Source: Desulfuromonadales bacterium (GTDB lineage Bacteria; Desulfobacterota; Desulfuromonadia; Desulfuromonadales; Geopsychrobacteraceae). From it: 54,465 nucleotides of DNA. The translations under genes and the position numbers were made by a program. How positions within the stretch are numbered: position 1 is the first letter of the stretch; each line of letters begins with the position of its first letter. The notes below the pieces were generated by a model. That model did not search any database. It had not been told where the DNA came from and worked only from the letters and a program-made list of their open reading frames with translations. The stretch spans positions 1-54,465 of the forward strand of contig JAHYIY010000018.1 in NCBI GenBank assembly GCA_019429255.1, in the 5' to 3' direction. Shown here in pieces: positions 8,512 through 17,528 of the stretch.

Positions 8512-8747
8512 AGTGGAATCCTTTCAAGCCATTCTATTGAATTAATGGTTTATATAAAAGGATAATTTTGATTTTTTGATAAGTAAGATCAATGCATAGA
8601 TGTCTGGGCACGTTTTTTTGCTGGCACCATGGGGAATCCTTGCCTGGAGAGCTTTTTTGCTCATGAAAGGACTTTTACGTGATCCACATAAGAACTGTCT
8701 AACCGTTTCCGCTACCCGTGAATCTGACACCCATCCCCCAATCTTAT

Positions 8748-9128
8748 ATATGAGCCTCTTGCAAAAGTAGATGCAACATTTTGCATATAGAGAAAAAGCT
8801 GTAAAAAGTCGAGCCTCAAAGGCAACTATCTGATATTATTAGGTTACGACGCCAAATAACAGTCAGGAGGTTACCGATGAAGCTCAAGACCAAAATATCA
8901 TGCCATGTTCGGCATCATCACCCTGTTTGCCGACCAGTTGCTTAAAATCACTGGTTGCTGATTGTCAAAGAACGAAAAAGCTGGGCTACGAGGGAGACGT
9001 CTGTCCAAAATCGAAAAAATAGTCTCCCAGAAAGCCCTGTGTTCCACTTATTTCAGAAAATGGGGCCAAGCACTCACTGGTGAAGTCCTGAAGCCTGGGA
9101 GCTTAGACCTTTTGCAAGAACCTCATAT
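8748..9128. mobile_element. 381-bp element with 20-bp terminal inverted repeats (MITE or deleted IS)
   Basis: The ends, ATATGAGCCTCTTGCAAAAG (8748-8767) and its inverted counterpart (9109-9128), pair at 18 of 20 positions. No transposase frame lies inside. The interior holds a ribosome-site-plus-start fragment (8866-8960) and an inverted GGGAGAC/GTCTCCC pair near 8994-9036. It fills most of the 812-base gap between the fic gene and the next gene. The remainder (8512-8747, 9129-9188) shows nothing convincing. Confidence 0.6.
8877..8960 (+). pseudogene. Start fragment of a sensor/chemoreceptor-like gene
   Basis: A strong ribosome site (AGGAGG, 8866-8871) precedes ATG AAG CTC AAG ACC. Read with one frame change the product is MKLKTKI followed by MFGIITLFA, typical of the first transmembrane helix of chemoreceptors or sensor kinases. 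The initial frame stops at 8943 and the shifted one by about 8960. Only the N-terminus survives, so it is a decayed fragment. The assignment rests on a very short match. Confidence 0.3.
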
Positions 9129-9188
9129 GATACTGCATTGCTCTGAGGAATATTTTTTGGCAAACCCGTGGAATCTAATAAACCCTGT

Positions 9189-9230
9189 GTTACCAGAAAA
9201 TCCCGCTCGGATCGCCAGGCGGGATTGTCG
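9189..9230. repeat. Island intergenic repeat, copy C (perfect hairpin)
   Basis: Most palindromic of three copies: AATCCCGC (9199-9206) pairs exactly with GCGGGATT (9219-9226) around a 12-base loop. On the minus strand it is followed by TTTTC and lies downstream of the gene ending at 9324, so it may terminate that transcript. Copies A and B are at 3852 and 6964. Confidence 0.6.
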
Positions 9231-9323
9231 CATTCAAAAAGGGGGATTTTTTTTGACATTATTTCAATGAAGCCCATAGGCTGCGCGGTCAAAGCGCAGC
9301 GAAGTCAGAGTCGCATCGAAGAG

Positions 9324-9815
9324 CTAGTCATTCTGTGCATTCGCAACACACGCGACCAAATTCAGCGCTGATAACACCAGATATTTGGAATTCTCGTTGG
9401 TGCTCATAAGCACTTTATTGTCCTGTAGCAGTGCAATGACGTAAGCAAGCAACCATGGTTCTTTTTGGTAACCGACATATTTCTTGATTGATTCTGCCGT
9501 TAATTCAGGTGTCATTCCTTCTGGAAACTTTAGCGAGGCCGTGAGTCGCTGAAGTTCGCGCTCTTGGTCCTCTTCTGTAATGGTCTGGATTCTTTCATCA
9601 GATTCTTTAAGCGCGAGGTGCATCACCATAAGAGTTTCCAGCACTACCTCTACATGCGCTGGAGAAATAGACATTTTCGTCAACGCCAATACTGACGCGA
9701 GAAGATTTGGTTGATCACGAAATATCTCGTCGCAAATCGCCTCTTTGTCTTTGCGATCCATTTCTCTGATCACCTGAACGGCGGACATCAAGTTTTCTAC
9801 AGTGATTCGTGGCAT
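9324..9815 (-). CDS. Unknown helical cytosolic protein
   Basis: 163 residues with ATG at 9815. It is almost entirely amphipathic helix, rich in Glu, Leu and Lys (VIREMDRKDKEAICDEIF, VVLETLMVMHLALKESDERI, QERELQRLTASLKF). There is no signal peptide, membrane segment or catalytic motif I recognise. The regular sequence and absence of stops support a real gene. A perfect 10-bp hairpin lies 26 bases upstream of the start. It is the first gene of the minus-strand island series; its relation to the fic/primase genes is unknown. Confidence 0.65.
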   Translation of the reverse strand: MPRITVENLMSAVQVIREMDRKDKEAICDEIFRDQPNLLASVLALTKMSISPAHVEVVLETLMVMHLALKESDERIQTITEEDQERELQRLTASLKFPEGMTPELTAESIKKYVGYQKEPWLLAYVIALLQDNKVLMSTNENSKYLVLSALNLVACVANAQND

Positions 9816-9840
9816 ATTTTATGGACTCACGAGATGATGT

Positions 9841-9868
9841 TTTTTACGACGCATAACCGTCGTAAAAA
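9841..9868. promoter_or_regulatory. Perfect inverted repeat upstream of the 9324-9815 gene
   Basis: TTTTTACGAC (9841-9850) and GTCGTAAAAA (9859-9868) pair fully around an eight-base loop. Upstream of the minus-strand gene it could be an operator or a leader hairpin; its T-rich edges also fit a bidirectional terminator. The position does not decide. Confidence 0.45.
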
Positions 9869-10043
9869 CGTCTGTTAGACTACTCCCCTCCTTTTAAGTG
9901 GCCCATGGGATTTTAAAGTGACGTTGGCGGGGGGTTGTGGTGACAAACCTAACGCGAATATTCCTTTTTGGCAATAATGAACGCGGCAGCACCATTAGCA
10001 TGAACGAAAAAGATTGCCCTGAGCGAGCATTTCAGATGCTACT

Positions 10044-10115
10044 TTCTCATATCTTGCCTTCCATTAAACTGATGGCTTGTCCGGTGGTCAACGTTACCTT
10101 CCTACAAATCCTGCA
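10044..10115 (+). repeat. Right copy of island-flanking direct repeat
   Basis: Counterpart of 2078-2150 in direct orientation, with 41 of 45 bases matching at its right half. It lies in the gene-free stretch 9869-10395 before the tRNA cluster. Short ORFs overlapping it lack a ribosome site or a conserved look. Confidence 0.75.
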
Positions 10116-10272
10116 ATTCAAGTCACTCAAGATTATTTTGTACCGAAGGTCAAAGGAAGGCATTTTTACTAGCATTTTATAATTATTTAGCATTTGGCAC
10201 GATTTTGCACTTCACAACTAATTAAAAATACGTGGGCACCGGCCCAAAATAGACCGAAGGTCGGAAAAGTAG

Positions 10273-10318
10273 TGACCATCGGTTTTAATAAACGGCAATA
10301 TCGGATAACCGACGGTCA
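10273..10318. repeat. 12-bp inverted repeat near the tRNA-proximal island end
   Basis: TGACCATCGGTT (10273-10284) and AACCGACGGTCA (10307-10318) pair at 11 of 12 positions. Twelve bases on, two direct GGGCACA motifs occur (about 10332-10350). Such arrays lie beside tRNA-integrated elements, where integrase arm sites or the integrase 3' end would be, but no integrase is present, so the role is inferred. Confidence 0.4.
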
Positions 10319-10358
10319 ACATCATAAAATTTGGGCACAGAATGGGCACAAACACAAA

Positions 10359-10388
10359 AAGCACTTAACCAATGTCGGCTAAGTGCTT
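10359..10388 (-). terminator. Terminator of the tRNA-Asp/Val/Asp transcript
   Basis: Read on the minus strand: AAGCACTTA, a 12-base loop, TAAGTGCTT and a following T-rich stretch. It starts eight bases after the CCA end of the last tRNA-Asp gene, the expected place for a rho-independent terminator. Confidence 0.7.
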
Positions 10389-10395
10389 GATTTTA

Positions 10396-10472
10396 TGGCG
10401 GGGCTGACGGGACTTGAACCCGCGACCTCCGGCGTGACAGGCCGGCGTTGTAACCGACTCTACTACAGCCCC
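10396..10472 (-). tRNA. tRNA-Asp(GTC), copy 2
   Basis: Full cloverleaf with acceptor GGGGCTG/CAGCCCC, anticodon loop CTGTCAC (anticodon GTC), T-loop TTCAAGT and genome-encoded CCA. Identical over 77 bases to the copy at 10569-10645, with tRNA-Val between them. Confidence 0.97.
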
Positions 10473-10478
10473 TTAAAA

Positions 10479-10554
<76 letters not shown>

Positions 10555-10568
10555 TAAAACTCTGAAAA

Positions 10569-10645
10569 TGGCGGGGCTGACGGGACTTGAACCCGCGACC
10601 TCCGGCGTGACAGGCCGGCGTTGTAACCGACTCTACTACAGCCCC
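10569..10645 (-). tRNA. tRNA-Asp(GTC), copy 1
   Basis: Identical to 10396-10472, with anticodon GTC and encoded CCA. First of the three tRNAs in transcription order, just after a nested hairpin that separates them from the HU gene. Confidence 0.97.
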
Positions 10646-10655
10646 TCTTCAGACA

Positions 10656-10719
10656 GAAACAGGAAGCTTGTAAGCGTCCGGACAGAATGATATGCCGGAC
10701 GGCAAATGCTTCCTGTTTC
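10656..10719 (-). terminator. Nested hairpin between HU gene and tRNA cluster
   Basis: Outer stem GAAACAGGAAGC (10656-10667) with GCTTCCTGTTTC (10708-10719), and inner stem CGTCCGG (10675-10681) with CCGGACG (10695-10701). It lies 42 bases after the HU stop and 10 bases before tRNA-Asp. It is a strong structure without a long T-run, so either a terminator for HU or a processing site in an HU-tRNA transcript. Confidence 0.6.
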
Positions 10720-10761
10720 CAAAACTAAACAATAAAAGGTTTCTACCGTGACGTGCGAAAA

Positions 10762-11034
10762 TTAATTGACGGCATCTTTCAGCGCCTTGCCGGCCTTGAA
10801 CTTTGGTACCTTGGCTGCAGCAATTTCAATTTTCTGTCCTGTCTGCGGATTTTGACCGGTACGTGCGGCACGTTCACCAACGCTGAAGGTACCAAAACCA
10901 ACCAGAGCAACCTTGTCGCCAGACTGAAGTGCGCCGGTTACGGTTTCGATGAATGCCTTAAGCGCTTCTTCGGCCTGGGTTTTATTAAGCTCTGCTTTTT
11001 CTGCCATTGCACTGACAAGATCCGCTTTAGTCAC
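10762..11034 (-). CDS. hupB: HU-family DNA-binding protein
   Basis: 90-residue nucleoid protein that binds and bends DNA as a dimer. The whole chain matches HU: N-terminal helical dimerisation part ([20 protein letters not shown]), the [21 protein letters not shown] beta-arm that wraps the minor groove, and the C-terminal [15 protein letters not shown]. The start is GTG at 11034, supported by a near-perfect AAGGAGGT at the right spacing. It lies 130 bases downstream of lon with its own promoter, an arrangement seen in many proteobacteria. HU paralogues (A or B) cannot be told apart here. Confidence 0.97.
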   Translation of the reverse strand: MTKADLVSAMAEKAELNKTQAEEALKAFIETVTGALQSGDKVALVGFGTFSVGERAARTGQNPQTGQKIEIAAAKVPKFKAGKALKDAVN

Positions 11035-11084
11035 GGGAGACCTCCTTGTTTGTTGATTGATATGAACCGTCCGAAAACGCGTAA

Positions 11085-11114
11085 GGTATAGCAGGTTTGT
11101 AAAAAATGTGTCAA
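11085..11114 (-). promoter_or_regulatory. Sigma-70 promoter of the HU gene
   Basis: Consensus -35 TTGACA (11109-11114), an 18-base spacer and -10 TATACC (11085-11090) on the minus strand, about 50 bases before the GTG start. Confidence 0.7.
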
Positions 11115-11164
11115 GCTCTTTTTCCTGCGCTGACGGGGCTCGAGAAAGTTTTTGTAATTAAAAC

Positions 11165-13528
11165 TCAGACCTCATTTTTCTGCTTCAGTACAGGGAGCAA
11201 AGCCAGGGCAAGAACCTGATCCATATGTTCGACGGTTTCGATCTCAATACTCTTTAACAGTTCCTGTGGCAATTCCGTCAGATGCTTGCGATTTTCTGCC
11301 GGAATAATCACCCGCGCAACCCCGCCGCGCCGCGCAGCAAGGATTTTTTCCTTCAATCCGCCGATGGCAAGAACTCGTCCTCGCAAGGTCACTTCACCGG
11401 TCATGGCAATTTCTTTAGCAATCGGCCGACCACTTAAGGCCGAGGCCAGCGCTGTCGCGATGGTAATCCCGGCGGATGGTCCGTCTTTAGGTACAGCCCC
11501 CTCCGGCACATGAATATGAATATCCAACGCAGAGAACATATCCTCCTTGAGATCCAGCTCTTGCCAGCGCGAACGGATATAACTTAAAGCGGCCTGGGCA
11601 GATTCCTGCATCACTTCACCTAACTGTCCGGTAATGGTTAATTTACCCTGCCCAGGGAAGGTTGTTACTTCAATCACCAGCAGTTCACCGCCGGTTTCCG
11701 TCCAGGCCAGGCCGGTGGCCAGGCCGACCTGATCATCTTTTTCGCGTACCCCGTACTTGAATTGTGCCACTCCAAGAAAGTTAGTGATCTGCTTGTCTGT
11801 CACCCTGAAGTGTTTTTTCTTCCCCTCAAGTAGCGCCCTTTTAGCTAATTTGCGCATCACGGCGGCAATCTGGCGATCAAGGCTACGAACACCTGATTCC
11901 CGCGTATAGTGACGGATAATTTCGTAGATGGCAGCATCAGAAAACTGAACCTGATCAGCTTTCAAGCCATGGGCTGCAATCTGTTTTTTCAGCAGATAGC
12001 GCCGCGCGATATGCAACTTTTCTTCTTCGGAATATCCCTCAATCCGGATCACTTCAAGACGGTCGTGTAAGGGCCGAGGAATCGCATGCAGGCTGTTGGC
12101 TGTCGCGACAAAAAGCACACTTGAAAGATCGTAGTCGATATCAAGAAAATGATCACCAAAACTGCTGTTCTGTTCCGGATCCAGTACTTCAAGCAGTGCT
12201 GACGATGGATCACCGCGAAAATCAGTGCTCATCTTGTCGATTTCGTCCAGCATGAAAACCGGATTTTTTACTCCGACCTTGCGCAGTCCCTGAATAATCT
12301 TCCCCGGCATGGCACCAATATAGGTGCGCCGATGGCCACGTATTTCCGCCTCGTCACGAACACCACCTAACGATATACGGACGAATTTTCGTTGTAATGC
12401 TTTGGCGATCGATTGTCCCAGCGAGGTTTTACCAACACCTGGAGGACCAACCAGACACAGGATCGGCCCCTTGATTTTTTTCACCAGCGCCTGTACTGCT
12501 AAATACTCAAGAACACGTTCTTTTACCTTGTGAAGCCCATAGTGGTCCTCATCAAGAATCTGCTCTGCTTTCACCAGATCGTGGCGGTCACGCGTCGACT
12601 TGTCCCAGGGCAATGACAACAGCATTTCAATATAATTGCGTACCACGGTAGCTTCAGCCGACATGGGTGACATCATCTTCAGCTTGCGAATCTCGGTTCC
12701 GGCCTTGGCCTGAGCTTCCGGTGACATCTTTTTACTATCGATCTGCTGTTCAAACTGCAGAATTTCCTGCTTGAATTCATCCTGCTGACCGAGTTCCTTC
12801 TGAATCGCCCGCATCTGTTCATTCAGATAGTATTCTTTCTGACTGCGTTCCATCTGACTCTTGACGCGGCTGCGCACCCGCCCCTCGATCTGCAGAATTT
12901 CTGTCTCCTGTTCCAATAACATCAGCAGCTGCTCAAGCCGCCGTGACGGGTCGAGCACCTCCAGAACTTCCTGTTTTTCAGCAATAGTAATCTGCAGATG
13001 ACCCGCCACTGTGTCAGCAAAGCGTGATGGATCATCGATGCCGGCAATAGCAGCACTGACTTCCGGTGGGATCTTCTTGCTTAACGCAATATAGCTGTCA
13101 AATGCACTGGTCACCGCCCGCATCACAGCTTCCAGCTCTGTTGTCCGGGTTGAGACATCCTCCTGCAATTCGGTGATAACTACCTGGTTAAAATCGTTTC
13201 CGCAGACAAATGATTGTATTGCTCCGCGACGAATTCCTTCAACCAGCACCTTAACTGTACCATCGGGAAGTTTTAGAAGCTGGACCACTTTACCCAAGGT
13301 GCCGACAGCATAGAGATCATCACCGGTGGGATTATCGTTGCCTGGATCTTTTTGTGTGGTTAGAAAGATCAGCTTGCTGGGATTCTCTACCGCCCGTTCA
13401 AGAGCACAGATTGAAAGGGATCGTCCAACAAAAAGAGGAACAACCATAAAGGGAAAAACAACAATATCGCGTAACGGCAACAACGGATACGGCTGTTGAT
13501 CTGCAACGTAGGCATAGTCATCCGACAT
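11165..13528 (-). CDS. lon: ATP-dependent endopeptidase La (Lon)
   Basis: 787-residue cytosolic AAA+ serine protease that degrades misfolded and regulatory proteins. In order: the N-terminal substrate domain ([23 protein letters not shown]), a coiled-coil middle part ([22 protein letters not shown]), an ATPase with Walker [10 protein letters not shown] and Walker [10 protein letters not shown], and the protease domain with the catalytic Ser in PKDGPSAG and the partner Lys about 40 residues on. The length is usual for bacterial Lon. It lies 97 bases after clpX and 130 bases before the HU gene on the same strand. The cluster tig-clpP-clpX-lon-HU is widely conserved. Confidence 0.98.
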   Translation of the reverse strand: MSDDYAYVADQQPYPLLPLRDIVVFPFMVVPLFVGRSLSICALERAVENPSKLIFLTTQKDPGNDNPTGDDLYAVGTLGKVVQLLKLPDGTVKVLVEGIRRGAIQSFVCGNDFNQVVITELQEDVSTRTTELEAVMRAVTSAFDSYIALSKKIPPEVSAAIAGIDDPSRFADTVAGHLQITIAEKQEVLEVLDPSRRLEQLLMLLEQETEILQIEGRVRSRVKSQMERSQKEYYLNEQMRAIQKELGQQDEFKQEILQFEQQIDSKKMSPEAQAKAGTEIRKLKMMSPMSAEATVVRNYIEMLLSLPWDKSTRDRHDLVKAEQILDEDHYGLHKVKERVLEYLAVQALVKKIKGPILCLVGPPGVGKTSLGQSIAKALQRKFVRISLGGVRDEAEIRGHRRTYIGAMPGKIIQGLRKVGVKNPVFMLDEIDKMSTDFRGDPSSALLEVLDPEQNSSFGDHFLDIDYDLSSVLFVATANSLHAIPRPLHDRLEVIRIEGYSEEEKLHIARRYLLKKQIAAHGLKADQVQFSDAAIYEIIRHYTRESGVRSLDRQIAAVMRKLAKRALLEGKKKHFRVTDKQITNFLGVAQFKYGVREKDDQVGLATGLAWTETGGELLVIEVTTFPGQGKLTITGQLGEVMQESAQAALSYIRSRWQELDLKEDMFSALDIHIHVPEGAVPKDGPSAGITIATALASALSGRPIAKEIAMTGEVTLRGRVLAIGGLKEKILAARRGGVARVIIPAENRKHLTELPQELLKSIEIETVEHMDQVLALALLPVLKQKNEV

Positions 13529-13625
13529 CTATTCACCCCTGTAGACAAAAGAAGCGCAGACGCCGTTAAAAAGGGCCTGCGCTCCAGACGATCAAACAAT
13601 GATGTGTGCGATGATTATAATTGCG

Positions 13626-14888
13626 TCAGGCACTCTCAGCGACATCATAGAGAACAATCGGCTTGTTCCCTTTGGTGATCACTTCTTCATTGAGGACGAC
13701 TTCCCTGACCCGATCCTGGGAAGGAATATCGTACATAAGATCCAGCATCGAGTTTTCAAGTACCGAGCGCAAGCCGCGGGCACCGGTCTTACGTGCCAAG
13801 GCCTCTCTGGCAACCGCAACCATAGCACCATCAGTAAACTTCAGCTTAACATTTTCCATATCAAACAGGCGCTGGTACTGCTTGAGCAGAGCGTTCTTGG
13901 GTTCACGCAAAATCTGAACCAGCGCTTCCTCGTCAAGCTCGTTGAGAGTTGCTATCACCGGAATGCGGCCGACAAACTCCGGGATCAAGCCGTATTTTAA
14001 GAGATCACCAGGCTGAATCCTGGATAACAGATCACCCAGATCTTCCTCTTTCAAGGAACGAACTTCGGCTCCAAAACCCATTGCTTTGGAACCGATGCGC
14101 TTGCTGATGATCTTTTCCAGTCCGGAAAAGGCGCCGCCGCAAATAAAGAGAATGTTGGTCGTATCGACCTTGAGAAATTCCTGTTGCGGATGTTTGCGCC
14201 CGCCCTTAGGCGGTACACTGGCAGTTGTCCCTTCGATAATCTTCAGCAGCGCCTGCTGTACCCCTTCGCCCGACACATCGCGGGTGATTGACGGAGATTC
14301 AGACTTGCGGGCGATCTTGTCAACTTCATCGATATAGATGATCCCCTTTTGCGCTTTTTCAAGATCATAATCGGCTGCCTGTAACAGACTTAAGATAATA
14401 TTCTCGACATCTTCACCGACATAGCCGGCTTCGGTCAGATTGGTGGCATCGGCGATGGTAAAAGGGACATCCAGAACCTTGGCCAGGGTCTGGGCGAGCA
14501 GGGTCTTGCCGCTGCCGGTCGGACCAAGAAGCAGAATATTGCTTTTCTGAATTTCAATATCGTCATTTTTTTCAGAAAATTCGATACGTTTGTAGTGGTT
14601 GTAGACCGCTACCGAGAGAATTTTTTTGGCGCGCTCCTGACCAACGACGTACTCATCGAGAACTTCCTTGATTTCTGATGGTTTCGGTAGATTCTTGCCG
14701 CTACCGGCAACAGAGTGATCCTGCCGCGCCTCTTCATCAATAATGTCGTTACAGAGTTCAATACACTCATCACAGATATAAACCGTTGGGCCGGCAATGA
14801 GCTTTTTGACTTCTTCTTGTGATTTTCCACAAAACGAACAGGTCAGATGGCTGTTTTCTTCTTTAGAACTCACCTGGTGTACCTCCAT
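13626..14888 (-). CDS. clpX: ClpXP protease ATP-binding subunit ClpX
   Basis: 420-residue AAA+ unfoldase that threads tagged proteins into ClpP. The N-terminal C4 zinc finger ([11 protein letters not shown]...CDECIELC) binds adaptors and substrate. Walker A GPTGSGKT, Walker [11 protein letters not shown] and the sensor region [15 protein letters not shown] follow. The ClpP-docking IGF-type loop is not obvious by eye, though the C-terminal small domain is complete. The start codon shares its base with the stop of clpP (coordinate 14888), so the two are tightly coupled, as usual for the ClpXP operon. Confidence 0.98.
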   Translation of the reverse strand: MEVHQVSSKEENSHLTCSFCGKSQEEVKKLIAGPTVYICDECIELCNDIIDEEARQDHSVAGSGKNLPKPSEIKEVLDEYVVGQERAKKILSVAVYNHYKRIEFSEKNDDIEIQKSNILLLGPTGSGKTLLAQTLAKVLDVPFTIADATNLTEAGYVGEDVENIILSLLQAADYDLEKAQKGIIYIDEVDKIARKSESPSITRDVSGEGVQQALLKIIEGTTASVPPKGGRKHPQQEFLKVDTTNILFICGGAFSGLEKIISKRIGSKAMGFGAEVRSLKEEDLGDLLSRIQPGDLLKYGLIPEFVGRIPVIATLNELDEEALVQILREPKNALLKQYQRLFDMENVKLKFTDGAMVAVAREALARKTGARGLRSVLENSMLDLMYDIPSQDRVREVVLNEEVITKGNKPIVLYDVAESA

Positions 14889-15484
14889 TACTCCTGACGA
14901 CCGGGTTTTTTCTTAACAATGTCGTCGATGATACCATAATCGCGCGCATTTTCGCTATCCATGAAAAAATCGCGCTCTGTATCGGCAGCAATCTTATCGA
15001 GTTCTCGCCCACAATGACGTGCGAGAAGCTCATTCAAGGACTCGCGCATACGCAGAATTTCACGGGCATGAATATTAATATCAGAAGCTTGTCCCTGAAA
15101 ACCACCGAGGGGCTGATGAATCATAATCCGTGCGTGAGGCAATGCGTAGCGCTTACCCGGAGCACCGGCGGCGAGGAGAATCGCTCCCATACTGGCGGCC
15201 TGACCGACGCAGATGGTCGAAACGGGAGACTTGATATACTGCATGGTATCGTAGATGGCCATTCCTGCTGTCACCACCCCTCCGGGTGAATTGATATAAA
15301 GGTGAATATCCCGGTCCGGGTCTTCCGACTCAAGAAACAACAACTGGGCGATAATCAGGTTGGCCATGTGGTCTTCGATGGCACCACCCAAAAAAATGAT
15401 CCGGTCTTTAAGTAGACGCGAATAAATATCGTAGGCACGTTCGCCACGTCCGCTATCTTCGACAACCATCGGCACCAAAGGCAT
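14888..15484 (-). CDS. clpP: ClpP protease proteolytic subunit
   Basis: 198 residues. Serine peptidase forming the double-heptamer chamber used by ClpX. The catalytic triad is in place: S98 in GQAASMG, H123 in MIHQPLGG and D172 in RDFFMD. The N-terminal [20 protein letters not shown] matches the axial-loop region of mature ClpP, so little or no propeptide is expected. It lies two bases after the tig stop and abuts clpX. Confidence 0.98.
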   Translation of the reverse strand: MPLVPMVVEDSGRGERAYDIYSRLLKDRIIFLGGAIEDHMANLIIAQLLFLESEDPDRDIHLYINSPGGVVTAGMAIYDTMQYIKSPVSTICVGQAASMGAILLAAGAPGKRYALPHARIMIHQPLGGFQGQASDINIHAREILRMRESLNELLARHCGRELDKIAADTERDFFMDSENARDYGIIDDIVKKKPGRQE

Positions 15485-15486
15485 GA

Positions 15487-16821
15487 TCAGGACTCCTTTT
15501 CTGCGTCTTCAGAGTCGTTACCATCCGCTGGAGACTTCGGCTCAACCTCGGTCACAACGGCTTTATCCAACAAAAATGCAGAGACTTTCTCCTGCAGCAA
15601 TTGCCCCTTGAGACCACGTAACGCCTGATCATTTTCGAAGAATTTTTTTACCTGCGCAAGCGGCGTATTGCTCTGCTCGGCAAAATCAGCGAACTTCTGC
15701 TCAACCTCGGCCTCTTCGACAACAATTTGCTCCTGCTTGGCAATCGCATCAAGAAGCAGCTCACCCTTAACCTGCTGCGTCGCCATGTCCCAATAGGTTT
15801 TGTTGAAGTTTTCGTCGTTCATCCCCAACATTTCCAGCGACATGCCTTGAGCTTTCAGCCGCTGTGAAAAACTGTCCTTAAGATACATCAGCTGGTTGGT
15901 AACCATCCCGTCGGGCAGATCAAAAGGATTTTTTTCAAGCAGGGCGTTCATCAGATTTTCCTGCAACTGGCTGTCGATCTGTTGCTGCTGCTGAGCCTTC
16001 AAGTTGTCACGGATCTTTTCCTTGAGTTGTTCCAGACTGTCCGCGTCCATCTCTTTAGCGAAGTCGTCATCCAGGACAGGGATTTTCTTTTCCTTGATTT
16101 CCTTGAGCAGGACTTTGAAAACAGCATCTTTACCCGCCAGACTCTCGGCACCGTAGGCTTCCGGGAAAGTGACGTTGACGTCCTTTTCCTCATCACGCTT
16201 CATGCCGACTACCTGAGCCTCAAAGCCGGGGATGAAGCTGTTGGAACCAAGCTCGAGTTGATAATCCTGTGCGGCGCCGTTTTCAAAGGCTTCACCATCT
16301 ATATAACCGGTGAAGTCAATCACAACGGTATCATTATCGCGGGCGCTATCGGACGGTGCTGCAACCAGTTGCACTTTGGACTGCAGCATCTGCTCCAGTT
16401 GCTGATCAACTGCAGAATCATCAAAAACCAGCTTTTCCTTTTCCAACTCGAGGCCGGTATAATGCTGTGCCTTTATTTCAGGGCGTACCTCGACTTCCGC
16501 TTCATAAGAAAAGGCCTGCCCTTTTTCAATCGCTCCGGTCTGTACGACTTCAGGCTGAGAAACAGCTTCAACTTGATGATCGATCATTGCTTTATAAAGA
16601 CTATTGTTGATCAATGACCCGATAGTGTCGTAATGGGCCTTAGGACCATATTGCTGTTCAAGAATCTGCTTGGGCACCTTGCCTTTGCGAAACCCCTTGA
16701 TATTAGCGGTCTTGGCGATTTTTTTAAAAGCGCCGTCAAGTTCACTGGCAACCAGATCAGCATTCACTTCGATGGTGAGCTTCTTTTTGATCGGACTCAA
16801 ATCTTCGACTGTTACATTCAT
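15487..16821 (-). CDS. tig: Trigger factor, ribosome-associated chaperone
   Basis: 444-residue peptidyl-prolyl isomerase/chaperone at the ribosome exit. The ribosome-binding signature GFRKGKVPK lies near residue 45. The FKBP-like PPIase domain ([21 protein letters not shown]) spans about 150-245, followed by the long helical C-terminal arms. The tail is acidic and Ser/Glu-rich. First gene of tig-clpP-clpX-lon; its upstream gap carries a family A repeat, and the promoter is expected between that repeat and the ATG at 16821. Confidence 0.97.
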   Translation of the reverse strand: MNVTVEDLSPIKKKLTIEVNADLVASELDGAFKKIAKTANIKGFRKGKVPKQILEQQYGPKAHYDTIGSLINNSLYKAMIDHQVEAVSQPEVVQTGAIEKGQAFSYEAEVEVRPEIKAQHYTGLELEKEKLVFDDSAVDQQLEQMLQSKVQLVAAPSDSARDNDTVVIDFTGYIDGEAFENGAAQDYQLELGSNSFIPGFEAQVVGMKRDEEKDVNVTFPEAYGAESLAGKDAVFKVLLKEIKEKKIPVLDDDFAKEMDADSLEQLKEKIRDNLKAQQQQQIDSQLQENLMNALLEKNPFDLPDGMVTNQLMYLKDSFSQRLKAQGMSLEMLGMNDENFNKTYWDMATQQVKGELLLDAIAKQEQIVVEEAEVEQKFADFAEQSNTPLAQVKKFFENDQALRGLKGQLLQEKVSAFLLDKAVVTEVEPKSPADGNDSEDAEKES

Positions 16822-16917
16822 TAATTAACTGTCCTTCCTGATTTGCAATATTTGCATCATTGGGATATGGAGATATGGGCAGATAGCAAAACCCGGTGAA
16901 TTGAATTAAAAGAGTAA

Positions 16918-17019
16918 CTATTCAGCACTATCCTTGCGCAGGGTCGGGGGTCATGGATGACCCAACGGGAAACAATCGCGTCCCTTGACATAGGATTCCC
17001 GATCCGGTGCTGAACAAAT
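16918..17019 (+). repeat. Family A palindromic repeat, copy 1 (short form)
   Basis: Contains the family ends TATTCAGCA and GGTGCTGAACA, the blocks TTGCGCAGGGTCGGGG and GTCATGGATGACCC, and CAATCGCGTCCCTTGACATA. It lacks the central TTTGTCGCC/GGCGACAA hairpin segment present in copies 2-4. It lies between tig and tRNA-Leu. Confidence 0.85.
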
Positions 17020-17042
17020 ACTTAAAAGCTAACCTTAAAGTC

Positions 17043-17129
17043 TGGTGCGGATGGGGAGACTCGAACTCCCACGCCTTGCGGCACTAGATCCTAAGTCTAG
17101 CGTGTCTGCCAATTCCACCACATCCGCAC
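17043..17129 (-). tRNA. tRNA-Leu(TAG)
   Basis: 87 bases with a long variable arm, acceptor GTGCGGA/TCCGCAC, anticodon loop CTTAGGA (anticodon TAG) and encoded CCA. Confidence 0.96.
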
Positions 17130-17224
17130 AACATCAACACGACAAGCAACAATGCTCACCCCCCATACCCACCCGGTCTGACGGGCTAACTGAGTGTGGA
17201 AGATGAGCACTGTTCACGTTTAAA

Positions 17225-17301
17225 TGGGGTGAGTGAAGGGGCTTGAACCCTCGACATCTGGAGCCACAATCCAGTGCTCTACCAACTGAGCTACACCCAC
17301 C
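17225..17301 (-). tRNA. tRNA-His(GTG)
   Basis: 77 bases including the extra 5' G(-1) that pairs with discriminator C73, the identity mark of tRNA-His. Anticodon loop ATTGTGG (anticodon GTG); CCA encoded. Confidence 0.96.
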
Positions 17302-17351
17302 AGAAAAACTTCGGTATTATATGAAAAAAATAACAGCTTGTCAAACAAAAA

Positions 17352-17428
<77 letters not shown>

Positions 17429-17528
17429 TTAAGTCTTTTGCATGCGTATCTGCAAGGGGTGGTTTCTAGCATGCTGATAAAAGATTTGCAACGAATATTA
17501 TGACCACTTGGATAGTGTAAGCACCCAT

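Larger units (their letters stand above)
2078..10115. mobile_element. Accessory (genomic/defence) island bounded by diverged direct repeats
   Basis: The segment lies between two direct copies of a repeat of about 72 bp and next to tRNA sequence on both sides (remnant at 1911, cluster from 10396). It contains an IS3 remnant, a 381-bp inverted-repeat element, a primase-helicase of the TOTE type, a Fic protein and several unknown genes, all on the minus strand, and no housekeeping gene. No integrase or relaxase is visible, so it is either a decayed integrative element or one mobilised in trans. Its boundaries are inferred from the repeats, not from an empty site. Confidence 0.5.

Noticed and set aside
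8542-8730. 62-codon minus-strand ORF upstream of fic
   Set aside because: No ribosome site, biased basic composition and no family look.
3852-9230. Island repeats as integron attC sites
   Set aside because: No GTTRRRY/RYYYAAC core sites and no integron integrase were seen; kept only as palindromic repeats.
9074-9292. 72-codon minus-strand ORF over the inverted-repeat element and repeat copy C
   Set aside because: It runs through both repeats and has no protein-like pattern.
9937-10182. 81-codon plus-strand ORF containing the right flanking repeat
   Set aside because: The equivalent frame is broken in the left repeat copy, and there is no good ribosome site.
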